Program-made: the position numbers and the translations under genes
The notes under the pieces: model-generated
What the model was told of the DNA's origin: nothing
Databases searched by the model: none
Seen by the model: only the letters and a program-made list of their open reading frames with translations
In this document: positions 7,116-14,159 of the stretch, one piece after another
Numbering within the stretch: the stretch's first letter is position 1
Layout of the letters: each line of letters starts with the position of its first letter
NCBI GenBank assembly: GCA_041591915.1
Contig: JBFHRB010000012.1
Coordinates: 1 to 25,743 of the forward strand
Direction of reading: 5' to 3'
DNA from: JBFHRB01 sp041591915
GTDB lineage: Bacteria; Actinomycetota; Nitriliruptoria; Nitriliruptorales; Nitriliruptoraceae
Length of the DNA stretch: 25,743 nucleotides

Positions 7116-7538
7116 TCAGCCAAGGATGGTGTAGCCGGCCTCACGGCCGCCAGGCCGGAGCCAGCCAGCGACCGACGGGTAACGCGACACCATGCGCGCG
7201 AAGCCGGCGAGGTCGGCGACCAGCACGCTGGCCGGCGCGGTCGCGACGAGCGTGGCGGGCTGACCCGTGTTCGCGTAGATCGAGTGCTCGCCGAACGTGT
7301 CGCCGCGGCGGAGGCGACCGATGCGCACGCCGTTGCGGAGGACGTCGACCTCACCTTCGACGATCACGGCGAACGCGAGGTCGTCCTGGCCCTGCTCGAG
7401 GACCGTCGTGCCCGCCTCCGTCGTGACGACGACGTCTGCCAGGCGCAGGAGGTCGCGGAGGTCCCGGTCGCCGAGCTCGGCGAAGATGGGCAGCATCGAC
7501 AACTGGTCGACGTGGCTGGCGATCGTTGCACCGAGCAT
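7116..7538 (-). CDS. Single CNB domain protein 2, degenerate ligand site
   Basis: A 140-residue single CNB-domain protein without a DNA-binding domain. It starts at ATG 7538 with a strong AGGAGGA seven bases upstream; the reading frame stays open further upstream, but that part is low-complexity and overlaps intergenic signals. Domain about 15-115: the opening LSMLPIFAELGDRDLRDLLR is typical. The cassette reads FGEHSIYANTGQPATLVAT: Glu84 is kept, but the phosphate-binding Arg is replaced by Gln93-Pro94. It therefore probably does not bind a cyclic nucleotide in the usual way. Central gene of the CNB triplet, with a palindrome and a terminator hairpin between it and CNB protein 3. Confidence 0.88.
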   Translation of the reverse strand: MLGATIASHVDQLSMLPIFAELGDRDLRDLLRLADVVVTTEAGTTVLEQGQDDLAFAVIVEGEVDVLRNGVRIGRLRRGDTFGEHSIYANTGQPATLVATAPASVLVADLAGFARMVSRYPSVAGWLRPGGREAGYTILG

Positions 7539-7590
7539 GGGGTCCTCCTGTGGATGTCCGGGCCCACCGGGCCTGGCTGATCCGACGCTC

Positions 7591-7610
7591 ACTAGTCCGT
7601 TCGGACTAGT
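7591..7610. promoter_or_regulatory. 20-bp palindrome, probable operator upstream of CNB gene 2
   Basis: ACTAGTCCG-TT-CGGACTAGT: perfect 9-base arms with a 2-base centre. The wider context CTCACTAGTCCG...CCGTGAG adds a third ACTAGTCCG-like half-site just downstream (ACTAGTCCG at 7605-7613). It lies 53 bases before the start of CNB gene 2 and downstream of the hairpin ending the CNB-3 transcript. Length and symmetry suit a TetR-family dimer; no such regulator is encoded nearby. Confidence 0.5.
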
Positions 7611-7667
7611 CCGTGAGGTCGAGGATGGGGCACGACCGTGGGTCGCGCCAAGTGGGAGGTCGCACAG

Positions 7668-7699
7668 CGCCCGCGCCGGTGCGCAGACCGGCGCGGGCG
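7668..7699 (-). terminator. Strong GC hairpin after CNB gene 3
   Basis: A 13-base perfect stem (CGCCCGCGCCGGT and its complement at 7687-7699) around a 6-base loop, beginning 30 bases past the stop of the CNB gene ending at 7729. No T-run follows, which is common for terminators in high-GC actinobacteria. It would separate CNB gene 3 from CNB genes 2 and 1. Confidence 0.58.
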
Positions 7700-7728
7700 A
7701 GGGTCGTGCGGGGCGGGGCGGCCCTGCT

Positions 7729-8172
7729 TCAGGCGGCCTGCCAGTGCGACTCGAGCTCGCCCAGGCGCTTGGACACGGCGCGCAGGATGCGGCCGCCGAC
7801 CACGGGCTCCTGGTCGAGGAGGCTCGCGAACGAGCGGCGGTCGAGCACGAGGAGGCGCATGTCGCTCTGGGCGATGACGTCAGCCGTGCGGGGACCGTTC
7901 TCGAGGATGGACATCTCGCCGAAGAAGTCGCCGTTGCGGAGCGTGGCGAGCTCGTGGCCGTCGATGGAGACGGTGGCGACGCCATCGACGATGACGAAGA
8001 ACTCGAGGCCGCGGGCGCCGCGGTGCACGAGGTGGCGACCTGCCTCGACGTCGGTCATGTCGGCGAGGGACGCGATGCGCTTCAGGTGGGCGCGATCGAG
8101 GTCGCGGAAGAGGGTGACGCCTCGGAGGACGTCGATCTTGGGGTCACGAAGTCTGCGGAGCACGGGGATCAT
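7729..8172 (-). CDS. Single CNB domain protein 3
   Basis: A 147-residue protein with one CNB domain (about 20-120), preceded by a basic N-terminus (MIPVLRRLRDPKIDVLRG) and followed by a helix to the C-terminus. The cassette FGEMSILENGPRTADVIA (84-101) is canonical, with Glu86 and Arg95, so it should bind cAMP or cGMP. No helix-turn-helix, kinase or channel module is attached. ATG 8172 has AGAGGAGA seven bases upstream. First of three consecutive CNB genes on the minus strand and divergent from the thiolase; the shared 150-base gap contains the CAAGCG palindrome. Confidence 0.9.
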   Translation of the reverse strand: MIPVLRRLRDPKIDVLRGVTLFRDLDRAHLKRIASLADMTDVEAGRHLVHRGARGLEFFVIVDGVATVSIDGHELATLRNGDFFGEMSILENGPRTADVIAQSDMRLLVLDRRSFASLLDQEPVVGGRILRAVSKRLGELESHWQAA

Positions 8173-8237
8173 GGTGATCTCCTCTGGTATGCCGGCAGGG
8201 GGGCCGGCAGTGCCCGAGATGGTTCCCGGGCTGCGCT

Positions 8238-8264
8238 AACTGTAGCAAGCGAACGCTTGATTCC
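8238..8264 (-). promoter_or_regulatory. CAAGCG palindrome inside a possible promoter of CNB gene 3
   Basis: CAAGCG-AA-CGCTTG (8246-8259) is a perfect inverted repeat of the kind bound by TetR-family regulators of fatty-acid genes in actinobacteria. On the minus strand it falls inside a GGAAT-N19-GTT arrangement (8264 to 8238) and next to TACAGT (8244-8239), a good TAnnnT -10. It sits between CNB gene 3 and the thiolase gene, so it could control either or both. The symmetry is certain; the function is inferred. Confidence 0.48.
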
Positions 8265-8323
8265 GTTACCTACCTTCGGCCACCGGACGCGGCACTACCG
8301 TTCGGACGACCTGGGAGGTGGTG

Positions 8324-9493
8324 ATGCGCGACGTCGTGCTGTGTGCGGCCACGCGCACCGCGATCGGCAAGGGTCGGGCCGGGGGCGCCCTGCACGGCTG
8401 GCACCCGGTCGACCTGCTGTCGGCGGTCCTGGAGGAGGCTGCCCACCGCGCGGGCCTCGACCCCGCGAGGGTCGACGACGTGGTCGGTGGATGCGTCTCC
8501 CAGGCCGGTGAGCAGGCGGGCAACATCACGCGGCACGCCGTCCTCGCGGCCGGGTTCCCCGAGCAGGTCCCGGCGACCACCGTCGACCGTCAGTGCGGGT
8601 CCTCGCTCCAGGCCGTCGCGTTCGTCGCCCAGGCCATCGCGGCCGGGAGCTACGACGTCGCGATCGCCTGCGGCGTCGAGTCGATGAGCCGAGTGCCGTT
8701 GGGGACGTCGGCCGGCCGGACCGACCCGTGGGGCCCCGCACTGCGGGACCGTTACGGCGGCGCTCTCGTGCCGCCCGTGGTCGCGGCCGAACTCCTCGCC
8801 GCACGACACGACATCTCGCGGGAGCGCATGGACGCCTGGGGCCTGCGATCGCACTCCCGGGCGAGCGCGGCGGGTGAGGCGTTCACCCGCGAGCTCGTCA
8901 GCGGTCGAGGGCTCCCCGACCGGGACGAATGCCCGGTCGAGGGGCTCGATCCCGAGCGCCTCGCCTCCTCGGGCCCGGTGCTGGGAGCCGACGACCCGGC
9001 ACTCCCCCGCTTCCCGGAGATCGATCGCCGGGTCTCGGCCTTCGCATCCCCCCGACTCGCTGACGCCGCCGCCGCCGTCGTGCTCGCAGGCGCCGACACG
9101 GCCGAGGCACTGGGCCTGCCAGCCAGGGCCCGGGTCGTCGCGACCGCCGTCGCCGCAGCCGATCCGATCGAGCAGCTCACCGCCATCGTGCCGGCCACCG
9201 AGCGTGCGCTCGAGCGCGCCGGGCTCACACTCCCCGACATCGACGTCGTGGAGGTCCACGAGGGCTTCGCCGCGAACGTCCTCTACTGGGCGGACGCGCT
9301 CGACGGCGACCTCGAGCGCGTCAACCTCCGCGGCGGCGGCATCGCGCTCGGCCACCCGCTCGGAGCCTCGGGCGCTCGGGTGCTGACCACGCTCGTGCAC
9401 CTGCTGGAGGATCGTGGGGCCAGGTACGGCCTGCAGGTGATGCCACAGGGCGGAGGCCTGGCGAACGCCATCGTCATCGAGCGCCTGCCGTGA
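8324..9493 (+). CDS. Thiolase-family protein lacking the second catalytic cysteine
   Basis: A 389-residue thiolase fold, normal length for acetyl-CoA acyltransferases. ATG 8324 is preferred over the GTGs at 8318 and 8321 because GGGAGG lies five bases before it. The nucleophile Cys91 sits in VDRQCGSSLQA, His312 in VEVHEGFAAN and His344 in ALGHPLGASGAR. The C-terminal active-site motif, normally C-x-GGG, reads VMPQGGGLANA: the cysteine that deprotonates the substrate is Pro374. The usual NSS..DGA stretch is also altered (AFASPRLADAAAAV). Claisen/retro-Claisen chemistry may therefore be impaired or different. A GTGA overlap couples it to an unknown 143-residue gene; the TetR-type palindrome upstream suggests lipid-responsive control. 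Confidence 0.92.
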   Translation: MRDVVLCAATRTAIGKGRAGGALHGWHPVDLLSAVLEEAAHRAGLDPARVDDVVGGCVSQAGEQAGNITRHAVLAAGFPEQVPATTVDRQCGSSLQAVAFVAQAIAAGSYDVAIACGVESMSRVPLGTSAGRTDPWGPALRDRYGGALVPPVVAAELLAARHDISRERMDAWGLRSHSRASAAGEAFTRELVSGRGLPDRDECPVEGLDPERLASSGPVLGADDPALPRFPEIDRRVSAFASPRLADAAAAVVLAGADTAEALGLPARARVVATAVAAADPIEQLTAIVPATERALERAGLTLPDIDVVEVHEGFAANVLYWADALDGDLERVNLRGGGIALGHPLGASGARVLTTLVHLLEDRGARYGLQVMPQGGGLANAIVIERLP

Positions 9494-9921
9494 AGCCACG
9501 CGGGCCGGATCCCGGCCGGACGCCCTCGCTACCGCGCGAACGCCGGCTCGAGCTCGGCCGTCAGGCGATCGGCTGGGTCGAGGTCGCGTTCGGGTTCCTG
9601 GTCGACGAGTTCGGGTTCGAGGTCACGGACCGTGCCGCGGAATCCGGGTTCGACTGGCTCGTGACCTACCAGCGCGACGACCACCGCGTGGACGTCCACC
9701 ACGACGAGGTCGAGCTGCGCGTCGAGGTGGAGGTCGACGGTCTCGAGCTGCGGGCGCTCGTCCTCGATCGTCTCGAGGCGCAGGGCCAGCTCGACCGTGA
9801 GCGGACGAGCTGGCTGCACCACCTCGCTCGTGCCACGGGGATCCGCGGCCTCGAGACCGCCATCGCCGAGCACGGCGAACTGCTGCAGACGTGGGCCCCG
9901 GAGCTGTTCAGCGCGCGTTGA
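9490..9921 (+). CDS. Unknown 143-residue acidic protein coupled to the thiolase gene
   Basis: Starts at GTG 9490, sharing GTGA with the thiolase stop, so it is translated by coupling. The sequence is soluble and rich in Val, Glu, Asp and His: an aromatic segment VEVAFGFLVDEFGFEV, a predicted beta-sheet region DWLVTYQRDDHRVDVHHDEV with alternating V/E strands to about residue 90, then a helical C-terminus with WLHHLARATGIRGLE and LLQTWAPELF. No known motif recognised. Its 3' end overlaps the convergent peroxiredoxin gene by 14 bases. The pairing suggests a job with the thiolase-like protein, but it is not the usual DUF35/OB-fold partner. Confidence 0.75.
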   Translation: MKPRGPDPGRTPSLPRERRLELGRQAIGWVEVAFGFLVDEFGFEVTDRAAESGFDWLVTYQRDDHRVDVHHDEVELRVEVEVDGLELRALVLDRLEAQGQLDRERTSWLHHLARATGIRGLETAIAEHGELLQTWAPELFSAR

Positions 9922-10372
9922 CGTGCGTACGCAGGAAGGCCAGCGCCTCGTCCGCGTGCTGCTCCATGTTGGACTCGGAGCGGACCTCGTGCAGCAGCGT
10001 CCCGTCCGACCCGATGACGTAGGTGTTGCGCTTGCTCCACATCGGCCCGACGCGCTTCGCGCCGAAGACCTTGGCGATGCTGCCGTCCTCGTCGCTCAGC
10101 AGCGGGTAGTCGAAGCCGTGCTTGTCGGCGAAGCTCCTCTGGTTGTCGACGTCGTCGCGGCTGACGCCGATCCGCTGGGCCCCGACCTCGTCGAACTCGG
10201 CGGCCAGGTCACGGAAGTGGCACGCCTCGGCGGTGCAGCCGCCGGTGTGGGCCTTGGGGTAGAAGAACAGGACGACGGGACCGTCGGCCAGGTACGCCGA
10301 GAAGGGCTTGCGGTCCCCGTTGTGGTCGATCGTGTCGAAGTCGGGGACACGTTCCCCTACCGAGATGGCCAT
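9908..10372 (-). CDS. bcp: Peroxiredoxin, BCP/PrxQ type
   Basis: A 154-residue thiol peroxidase that reduces H2O2 and organic peroxides using thioredoxin or a similar donor. The peroxidatic Cys46 lies in YPKAHTGGCTAEAC, with the resolving Cys51 five residues later, the PrxQ arrangement; the usual TPGCT is TGGCT here. The catalytic Arg is probably in the VGPMWSKRNTYVIG region. The start is ATG 10372 (MAISVGERVPDF) with AGGA about nine bases upstream; an upstream in-frame ATG at 10426 would add 18 residues unlike the family. No signal peptide. Its end overlaps the convergent 143-residue gene by 14 bases. Confidence 0.94.
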   Translation of the reverse strand: MAISVGERVPDFDTIDHNGDRKPFSAYLADGPVVLFFYPKAHTGGCTAEACHFRDLAAEFDEVGAQRIGVSRDDVDNQRSFADKHGFDYPLLSDEDGSIAKVFGAKRVGPMWSKRNTYVIGSDGTLLHEVRSESNMEQHADEALAFLRTHVNAR

Positions 10373-10420
10373 GTCGTCGATCCTGTGGTGGTTGCTGGCG
10401 GTGTGAGCTGGGGGCCGGCG

Positions 10421-10459
10421 CCCCATCCGTGTTCGGCGCGGCCGCCCGGGCGGATGGGG
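10421..10459 (-). terminator. Hairpin downstream of dacB
   Basis: CCCCATCCG (10421-10429) pairs perfectly with CGGATGGGG (10451-10459). The loop holds a second short stem, GGCG-CGGC-CGCC. It begins 25 bases after the dacB stop and before the peroxiredoxin start. No T-tract. Confidence 0.48.
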
Positions 10460-10483
10460 GACGTCGGGGGCGGCGTCGTCGGG

Positions 10484-12049
10484 TCAGGCGTGGTCGCAGG
10501 CGATCTCGCGCCCCTCCCCCGTCTCCGGGTCGGCCGGGGTGACCTCGGTGCAGCCGTAGAGGTCCTCCGCCAGGACACGGACGAGTTCGTCCATCAGGCG
10601 GCGGGCACGGGCGCGGTGCTCGCCCGACAGGTCGTTCGCGAGCACGGCAACGTGGTAGCGCCGACCCTCGGGGCCGAGCACCGTACCCGCCACCGCGCGA
10701 ACGTCATCGAGCGTGCCGGTCTTGCCGAGGAACCGGCCCTCGGCAACCGTGCCGCGACGTCGACCGCGCAGGGTCCCGGACTCCCCGGCGACGGCCATGA
10801 TCCGCCGCCAGGCCTCCGCGTGGTCCGACGCCTGCATCGCCGCGTCGACGTCCGCGAGGAACCGGGCCGTCAGGCGATCGTCGCGCGAGAGCCCCGAGCC
10901 GTCGGCGAGGACGGCGCCGGTCGGGTCGACCCCGAGGTTGCGCAGGAGTTGCTCCGTGGCGGCGCGCCCACCCAGCCAGCTCCCCCGACCCGTCAGCGCC
11001 CTGCCGAGCTGGTGCAGGACGTGATCCGCGAGGTGGTTGTCGCTGCGCTGCACGGTGTGCCGGAGGATGTCCTCCAGGGGCGGGCTCTGGACCGCCGCGA
11101 TGGTCCTCGTCTCCGCCGGGTCGATGGCCGCGAAGCTCGTGCCGCCGAGGACACGGACCCCGCGCTCGCGGAGGAGCTCGCGGAACCGGATGGCGGCCTG
11201 GCTGGCCGGGTCGTCTGCGAGCGTGATCGTCAGCCAGTCCGGGTCGGGACCCTCGCCCTCCTCCTGGACCTCCCCCTCGGGGACCTCGAACCGGACGTCG
11301 TGCCCGGCATCGACGGTGAGGCCGACGATCGGTCGCGCGTCGAAGGCCGCGAGGTCACCGGGCTCCCAGCCATCGGCGAGTGGCGCGCCCGAGAACACCG
11401 AGGCGTCAGCCACCAACGCGCCGGTGACCACGCGCAGGCCGGAACGCGCGACGGCGTCGGCCAGGTCCTCGAGGCGACTCGCCGGACGCGCCGGGTAGAC
11501 CCACGCGCGGTAGATCTGCGTCGTGAGCGTGGGGTCGCCGCCCCCGCGCAGCACGAGGTCTCCGCGAAGCGTCCCGGCGCTGTCGACCGGGCCACGTGCT
11601 TCGGCGGCGGTCGCGAACGTCGCGTCCGGCCCGAAGGCCTCGAGGGCGGCCGCCGCGATGACGAGCTTGTTCGTGGATGCCGGCAGCAGCGGCACGTCTC
11701 CCCCGACCGACAGCACCGTGCGGCCGTACTCGTCGGTCACGGCGACGCCCAACGCGCCCTCGGGCGCGTCGTCCGCCGTGACGAGAGAGGCCAGCCGGGC
11801 ACGCAGCACCTCGCGGCCCTCCGGCTCGGGCGGTGGCGGCGGCGGTGTCTCCTCGAGCCGAGGCGCCGCCGGCGCGGCGGACGGCTCCTCGAGCAGCACG
11901 GCCACCGCGTCACGGGCTGGGAGCTCGGTGACGGCGATCTCAGTCGGAAGCACGGCCGGTTGCTCGGCGCGGGTTCGAGCCCAGCCCGCACCGATCGAGG
12001 CGGCCACGAGGGCGACCGCCAGGACGAAGGTGAGGGGGCGAGGTCGCAT
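10484..12049 (-). CDS. dacB: D-alanyl-D-alanine carboxypeptidase/endopeptidase, PBP4 (DacB) family
   Basis: A 521-residue serine peptidase of family S13 acting on peptidoglycan outside the cell. The N-terminus MRPRPLTFVLAVALVAASIG is a signal peptide or anchor, followed by a Pro-rich linker (residues 54-77). All three catalytic motifs are present: SxxK at Ser125-Lys128 (PASTNKL), SxN at 336-338 (QRSDNH) and KTG at 443-445 (GKTGTLDD). The large insert between the first and second motifs (about 140-330) is the family's extra domain. I choose ATG 12049 because the signal peptide begins there; a GTG at 12118 extends the frame without a ribosome-binding site. TACCCT ends 10 bases before this ATG and there is no SD, so the message may be nearly leaderless. 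Confidence 0.93.
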   Translation of the reverse strand: MRPRPLTFVLAVALVAASIGAGWARTRAEQPAVLPTEIAVTELPARDAVAVLLEEPSAAPAAPRLEETPPPPPPEPEGREVLRARLASLVTADDAPEGALGVAVTDEYGRTVLSVGGDVPLLPASTNKLVIAAAALEAFGPDATFATAAEARGPVDSAGTLRGDLVLRGGGDPTLTTQIYRAWVYPARPASRLEDLADAVARSGLRVVTGALVADASVFSGAPLADGWEPGDLAAFDARPIVGLTVDAGHDVRFEVPEGEVQEEGEGPDPDWLTITLADDPASQAAIRFRELLRERGVRVLGGTSFAAIDPAETRTIAAVQSPPLEDILRHTVQRSDNHLADHVLHQLGRALTGRGSWLGGRAATEQLLRNLGVDPTGAVLADGSGLSRDDRLTARFLADVDAAMQASDHAEAWRRIMAVAGESGTLRGRRRGTVAEGRFLGKTGTLDDVRAVAGTVLGPEGRRYHVAVLANDLSGEHRARARRLMDELVRVLAEDLYGCTEVTPADPETGEGREIACDHA

Positions 12050-12059
12050 GGGGCGCGGA

Positions 12060-12065
12060 AGGGTA
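12060..12065 (-). promoter_or_regulatory. -10 box for dacB, near-leaderless
   Basis: TACCCT on the minus strand ends 10 bases before the dacB ATG; no ribosome-binding site lies between. Fits the TAnnnT pattern seen at other leaderless-looking starts here. Confidence 0.35.
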
Positions 12066-12129
12066 GCGAGGGCCACGCCAGGGTCCGTTCGGCCGGGGTT
12101 GCGGCCAGATCCGGCCACGCCGCCGCCGG

Positions 12130-12135
12130 TACGTT
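12130..12135 (+). promoter_or_regulatory. -10 box for PP2C gene, leaderless start
   Basis: TACGTT, nine bases before GTG 12145, with no purine-rich site between. Transcription would start at or next to the start codon. Confidence 0.42.
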
Positions 12136-12144
12136 GCCGGCATC

Positions 12145-12861
12145 GTGACCCCGACCGACCTCGACGTGCGCCCCCTCCGTACCGATCAGGTGCGCGTCGC
12201 GGCCTGCACGCATGTCGGCCTCCTGCGCGACCGCAACGAGGACGCCCACGCCGTCGACACCGAGCGAGGGCTGTTCATCGTCGCCGACGGGATGGGCGGG
12301 CACCCGGCCGGTGACGTCGCCAGCCGGATCGCGGTCGACGCGTGCCTCGAGGAGCTGACCCCGGGCCGGCTCGGACGCAACCCCGTCGACGCGCTGCTGC
12401 AGGACGTGCTGCGCTCGGCACATCAGGCGATCCGCGACGACGCCGACGACCATCCCGACCGCGCCGGCATGGGCACCACCATCGTCGCCGCCCACGTCGA
12501 CGCGGAGCGGACGCTGACGGTCGGCCACGTCGGCGACAGCCGGATCTACCTCTGGGCGTCGGGCGGCCTGCGCGTGCTCACACAGGACCACTCGTTGCCC
12601 GGGAAGCGCCGGAACGTGCTGACGCAGGCACTCGGGACACGCGGACCGGTCTCACCGGACACCACGACCCACGTCGTCGACCATGGTGACCGCTTCCTGC
12701 TGTGCACCGACGGACTCACGAGCATGCTGGGCGACGCCGAGATCGGTCGCACCCTCGGGCGAGCCCGCGACGTCGACGACGCGTGCGCGCGACTGGTCAC
12801 GTGCGCGCTCGAGGCCGGCGGGCGCGACAACGTGACCGCCGTGGTCGTGGAGATCGCCTAG
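12145..12861 (+). CDS. PP2C-type (PPM) Ser/Thr protein phosphatase
   Basis: A 238-residue stand-alone metal-dependent phosphatase. Motifs in order: RDRNEDA with Asp33, VADGMGGHPAGDVAS with metal ligand Asp48, GMGTTIVAA, VGHVGDSRIYL (127-136), QDHS, CTDGLT with Asp189, and GGRDNVTAVV with Asp228. All Mn2+/Mg2+ ligands are present, so it should be active. It most resembles the bacterial Stp/PstP class that reverses PknB-type kinases; no membrane segment or sensor domain, and no kinase gene is nearby. It is divergent from dacB, a cell-wall gene, and overlaps the convergent sigma-70 gene by four bases. It is not an RsbU/SpoIIE-type phosphatase with an anti-sigma partner. Confidence 0.94.
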   Translation: MTPTDLDVRPLRTDQVRVAACTHVGLLRDRNEDAHAVDTERGLFIVADGMGGHPAGDVASRIAVDACLEELTPGRLGRNPVDALLQDVLRSAHQAIRDDADDHPDRAGMGTTIVAAHVDAERTLTVGHVGDSRIYLWASGGLRVLTQDHSLPGKRRNVLTQALGTRGPVSPDTTTHVVDHGDRFLLCTDGLTSMLGDAEIGRTLGRARDVDDACARLVTCALEAGGRDNVTAVVVEIA

Positions 12862-14000
12862 ATCTTGTCCACGGCGTCGAGCAGCCCGCGCAACTGGAAG
12901 CCCCGTGACGGGTGGCGCAGCTTCGTCAGCGTCTTCTTCTCGATCTGGCGGATGCGCTCGCGGGTGAGGCCGAACTGCGCGCCGATGTCCTCGAGGGTGT
13001 GCTCCTCGCCGTCCGCGAGCCCGTAGCGGAGCATCAGCACCGTCTTCTCGCGATCCGTGAGCGCGTCGAGCGCCTGGGCGACCTCGCGCTTGGTCAGCAC
13101 CGCGGTCGCGGACTCCTCGGGATCGATGGCCTCCTCGTCAGCGACCAGCTCACCCATCGTCGCGTCGCCGTCCTCGCCGATCGGCTTGTCGAGCGAGGCG
13201 ACGTCCTGGGCGGCGAGGCGCACCTCGCGGAGCCGCTCGACGCCGAGGCCGAGCTCGTTGGCGATCTCCGACTCGGTCGGCTCGCGACCCAGCTGCTGCA
13301 GGAGCGCGAACTCGGCGTAGCGGATCTTGCCCATCAGCTCGTGCACGTGCACGGGGAGCCGAACGGTACGCCCGGTGTTGGCCAGGCCACGCTGGAGGGC
13401 CTGCCGGATCCACCACGTCGCGTAGGTCGAGAACTTGTAGCCCTTCGTGTGGTCGAACTTCTCGACACCACGGATGAGGCCCAGGTTGCCCTCCTGGATG
13501 AGGCTCAGGAGGTCGACCCCACGCCCCCGGAACTTCCTGGCGACGGACACGACGAGGCGCAGGTTCGCGCGGATCATGTGGTCCTTGGCCCGCTCGCCAT
13601 CGCGCTTGATGCGGCGGAGCAGCGCCTTGCGACGGGGCGAGAGCTGGTCGTCCTGATCGAGGAGCTCGGTGGCGATGAGGCCGGCCTGGTACCGCTTGGC
13701 CAGGTCGACCTCCTCCTCGGGCGTGAGGAGCTCGGTGCGGCCGATCTCGTTGAGGTACTGGCGCACGGAGTCCGAGGACGCCGACAGCGGCTGGGCCTCG
13801 GGGCGGTCGACGTCCTCGACGAGGTCGTCGATGACCTGCATGCCCTTGTCGCGCCCGACCTGGGCCTGGTCGTCGACCCAGTGGTCGGAGTGGACCAGGG
13901 GGTCGAAGAGCTCCTGCAGCTCGGACAGCAGGATGTAGCCCCGCGAGGCGCCGCGCTCGAACAGCTCGTCGATCGGCGTGAGTTCTGCGACTTCGTCCAT
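12858..14000 (-). CDS. Sigma-70 family RNA polymerase sigma factor (group 1/2), paralogue A
   Basis: A 380-residue factor with all major regions: a region-1.1-like N-domain (about 8-62: LFERGASRGYILLSELQEL and GMQVIDDL), region 1.2 (77-107), region 2 (138-209, with GNLGLIRGVEKFD and KFSTYATWWIRQAL), region 3 (215-295) and region 4 with HTLEDIGAQFGLTRERIRQ (335-353). The stretch after WWIRQ reads ALQRGLANTGRTVRLPVHV rather than the AITRAMADQARTIRIPVHM of primary factors, which suggests group 2. ATG 14000 has no clear ribosome-binding site. Its stop overlaps the PP2C gene by four bases. It is the same length as, and closely similar to, the sigma gene at 22753-23895. Confidence 0.94.
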   Translation of the reverse strand: MDEVAELTPIDELFERGASRGYILLSELQELFDPLVHSDHWVDDQAQVGRDKGMQVIDDLVEDVDRPEAQPLSASSDSVRQYLNEIGRTELLTPEEEVDLAKRYQAGLIATELLDQDDQLSPRRKALLRRIKRDGERAKDHMIRANLRLVVSVARKFRGRGVDLLSLIQEGNLGLIRGVEKFDHTKGYKFSTYATWWIRQALQRGLANTGRTVRLPVHVHELMGKIRYAEFALLQQLGREPTESEIANELGLGVERLREVRLAAQDVASLDKPIGEDGDATMGELVADEEAIDPEESATAVLTKREVAQALDALTDREKTVLMLRYGLADGEEHTLEDIGAQFGLTRERIRQIEKKTLTKLRHPSRGFQLRGLLDAVDKI

Positions 14001-14159
14001 CAGATGGGGCTCGTGGTGCCAGGCCGAACGTCAGGCGTCCGGCGCGGAAGGGCGTGCTCTGTAGTGAACGACACAGCCGGGTCGGGGATACAGACCTCGT
14101 GCGGTGACCGTCCGGCGGCGCGAGAGTGTACTGAGGGGCGCACACCCCCGCCCCCGGGC

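Noticed and set aside
5491..7134. A 547-residue plus-strand open frame
   Set aside because: Antisense to the ferredoxin-NADP reductase and CNB gene 1; no recognisable motif in it.
7539..7985. A longer N-terminus for CNB protein 2
   Set aside because: The extension is Ser/Arg/Pro-rich, antisense to CNB protein 3 coding DNA in part, and a strong AGGAGGA sits before ATG 7538.
12145..12861. Sigma-factor partner-switching phosphatase for the neighbouring sigma gene
   Set aside because: No STAS anti-anti-sigma or HATPase anti-sigma gene is present, and the sigma factor is of the group 1/2 type, which is not controlled this way.
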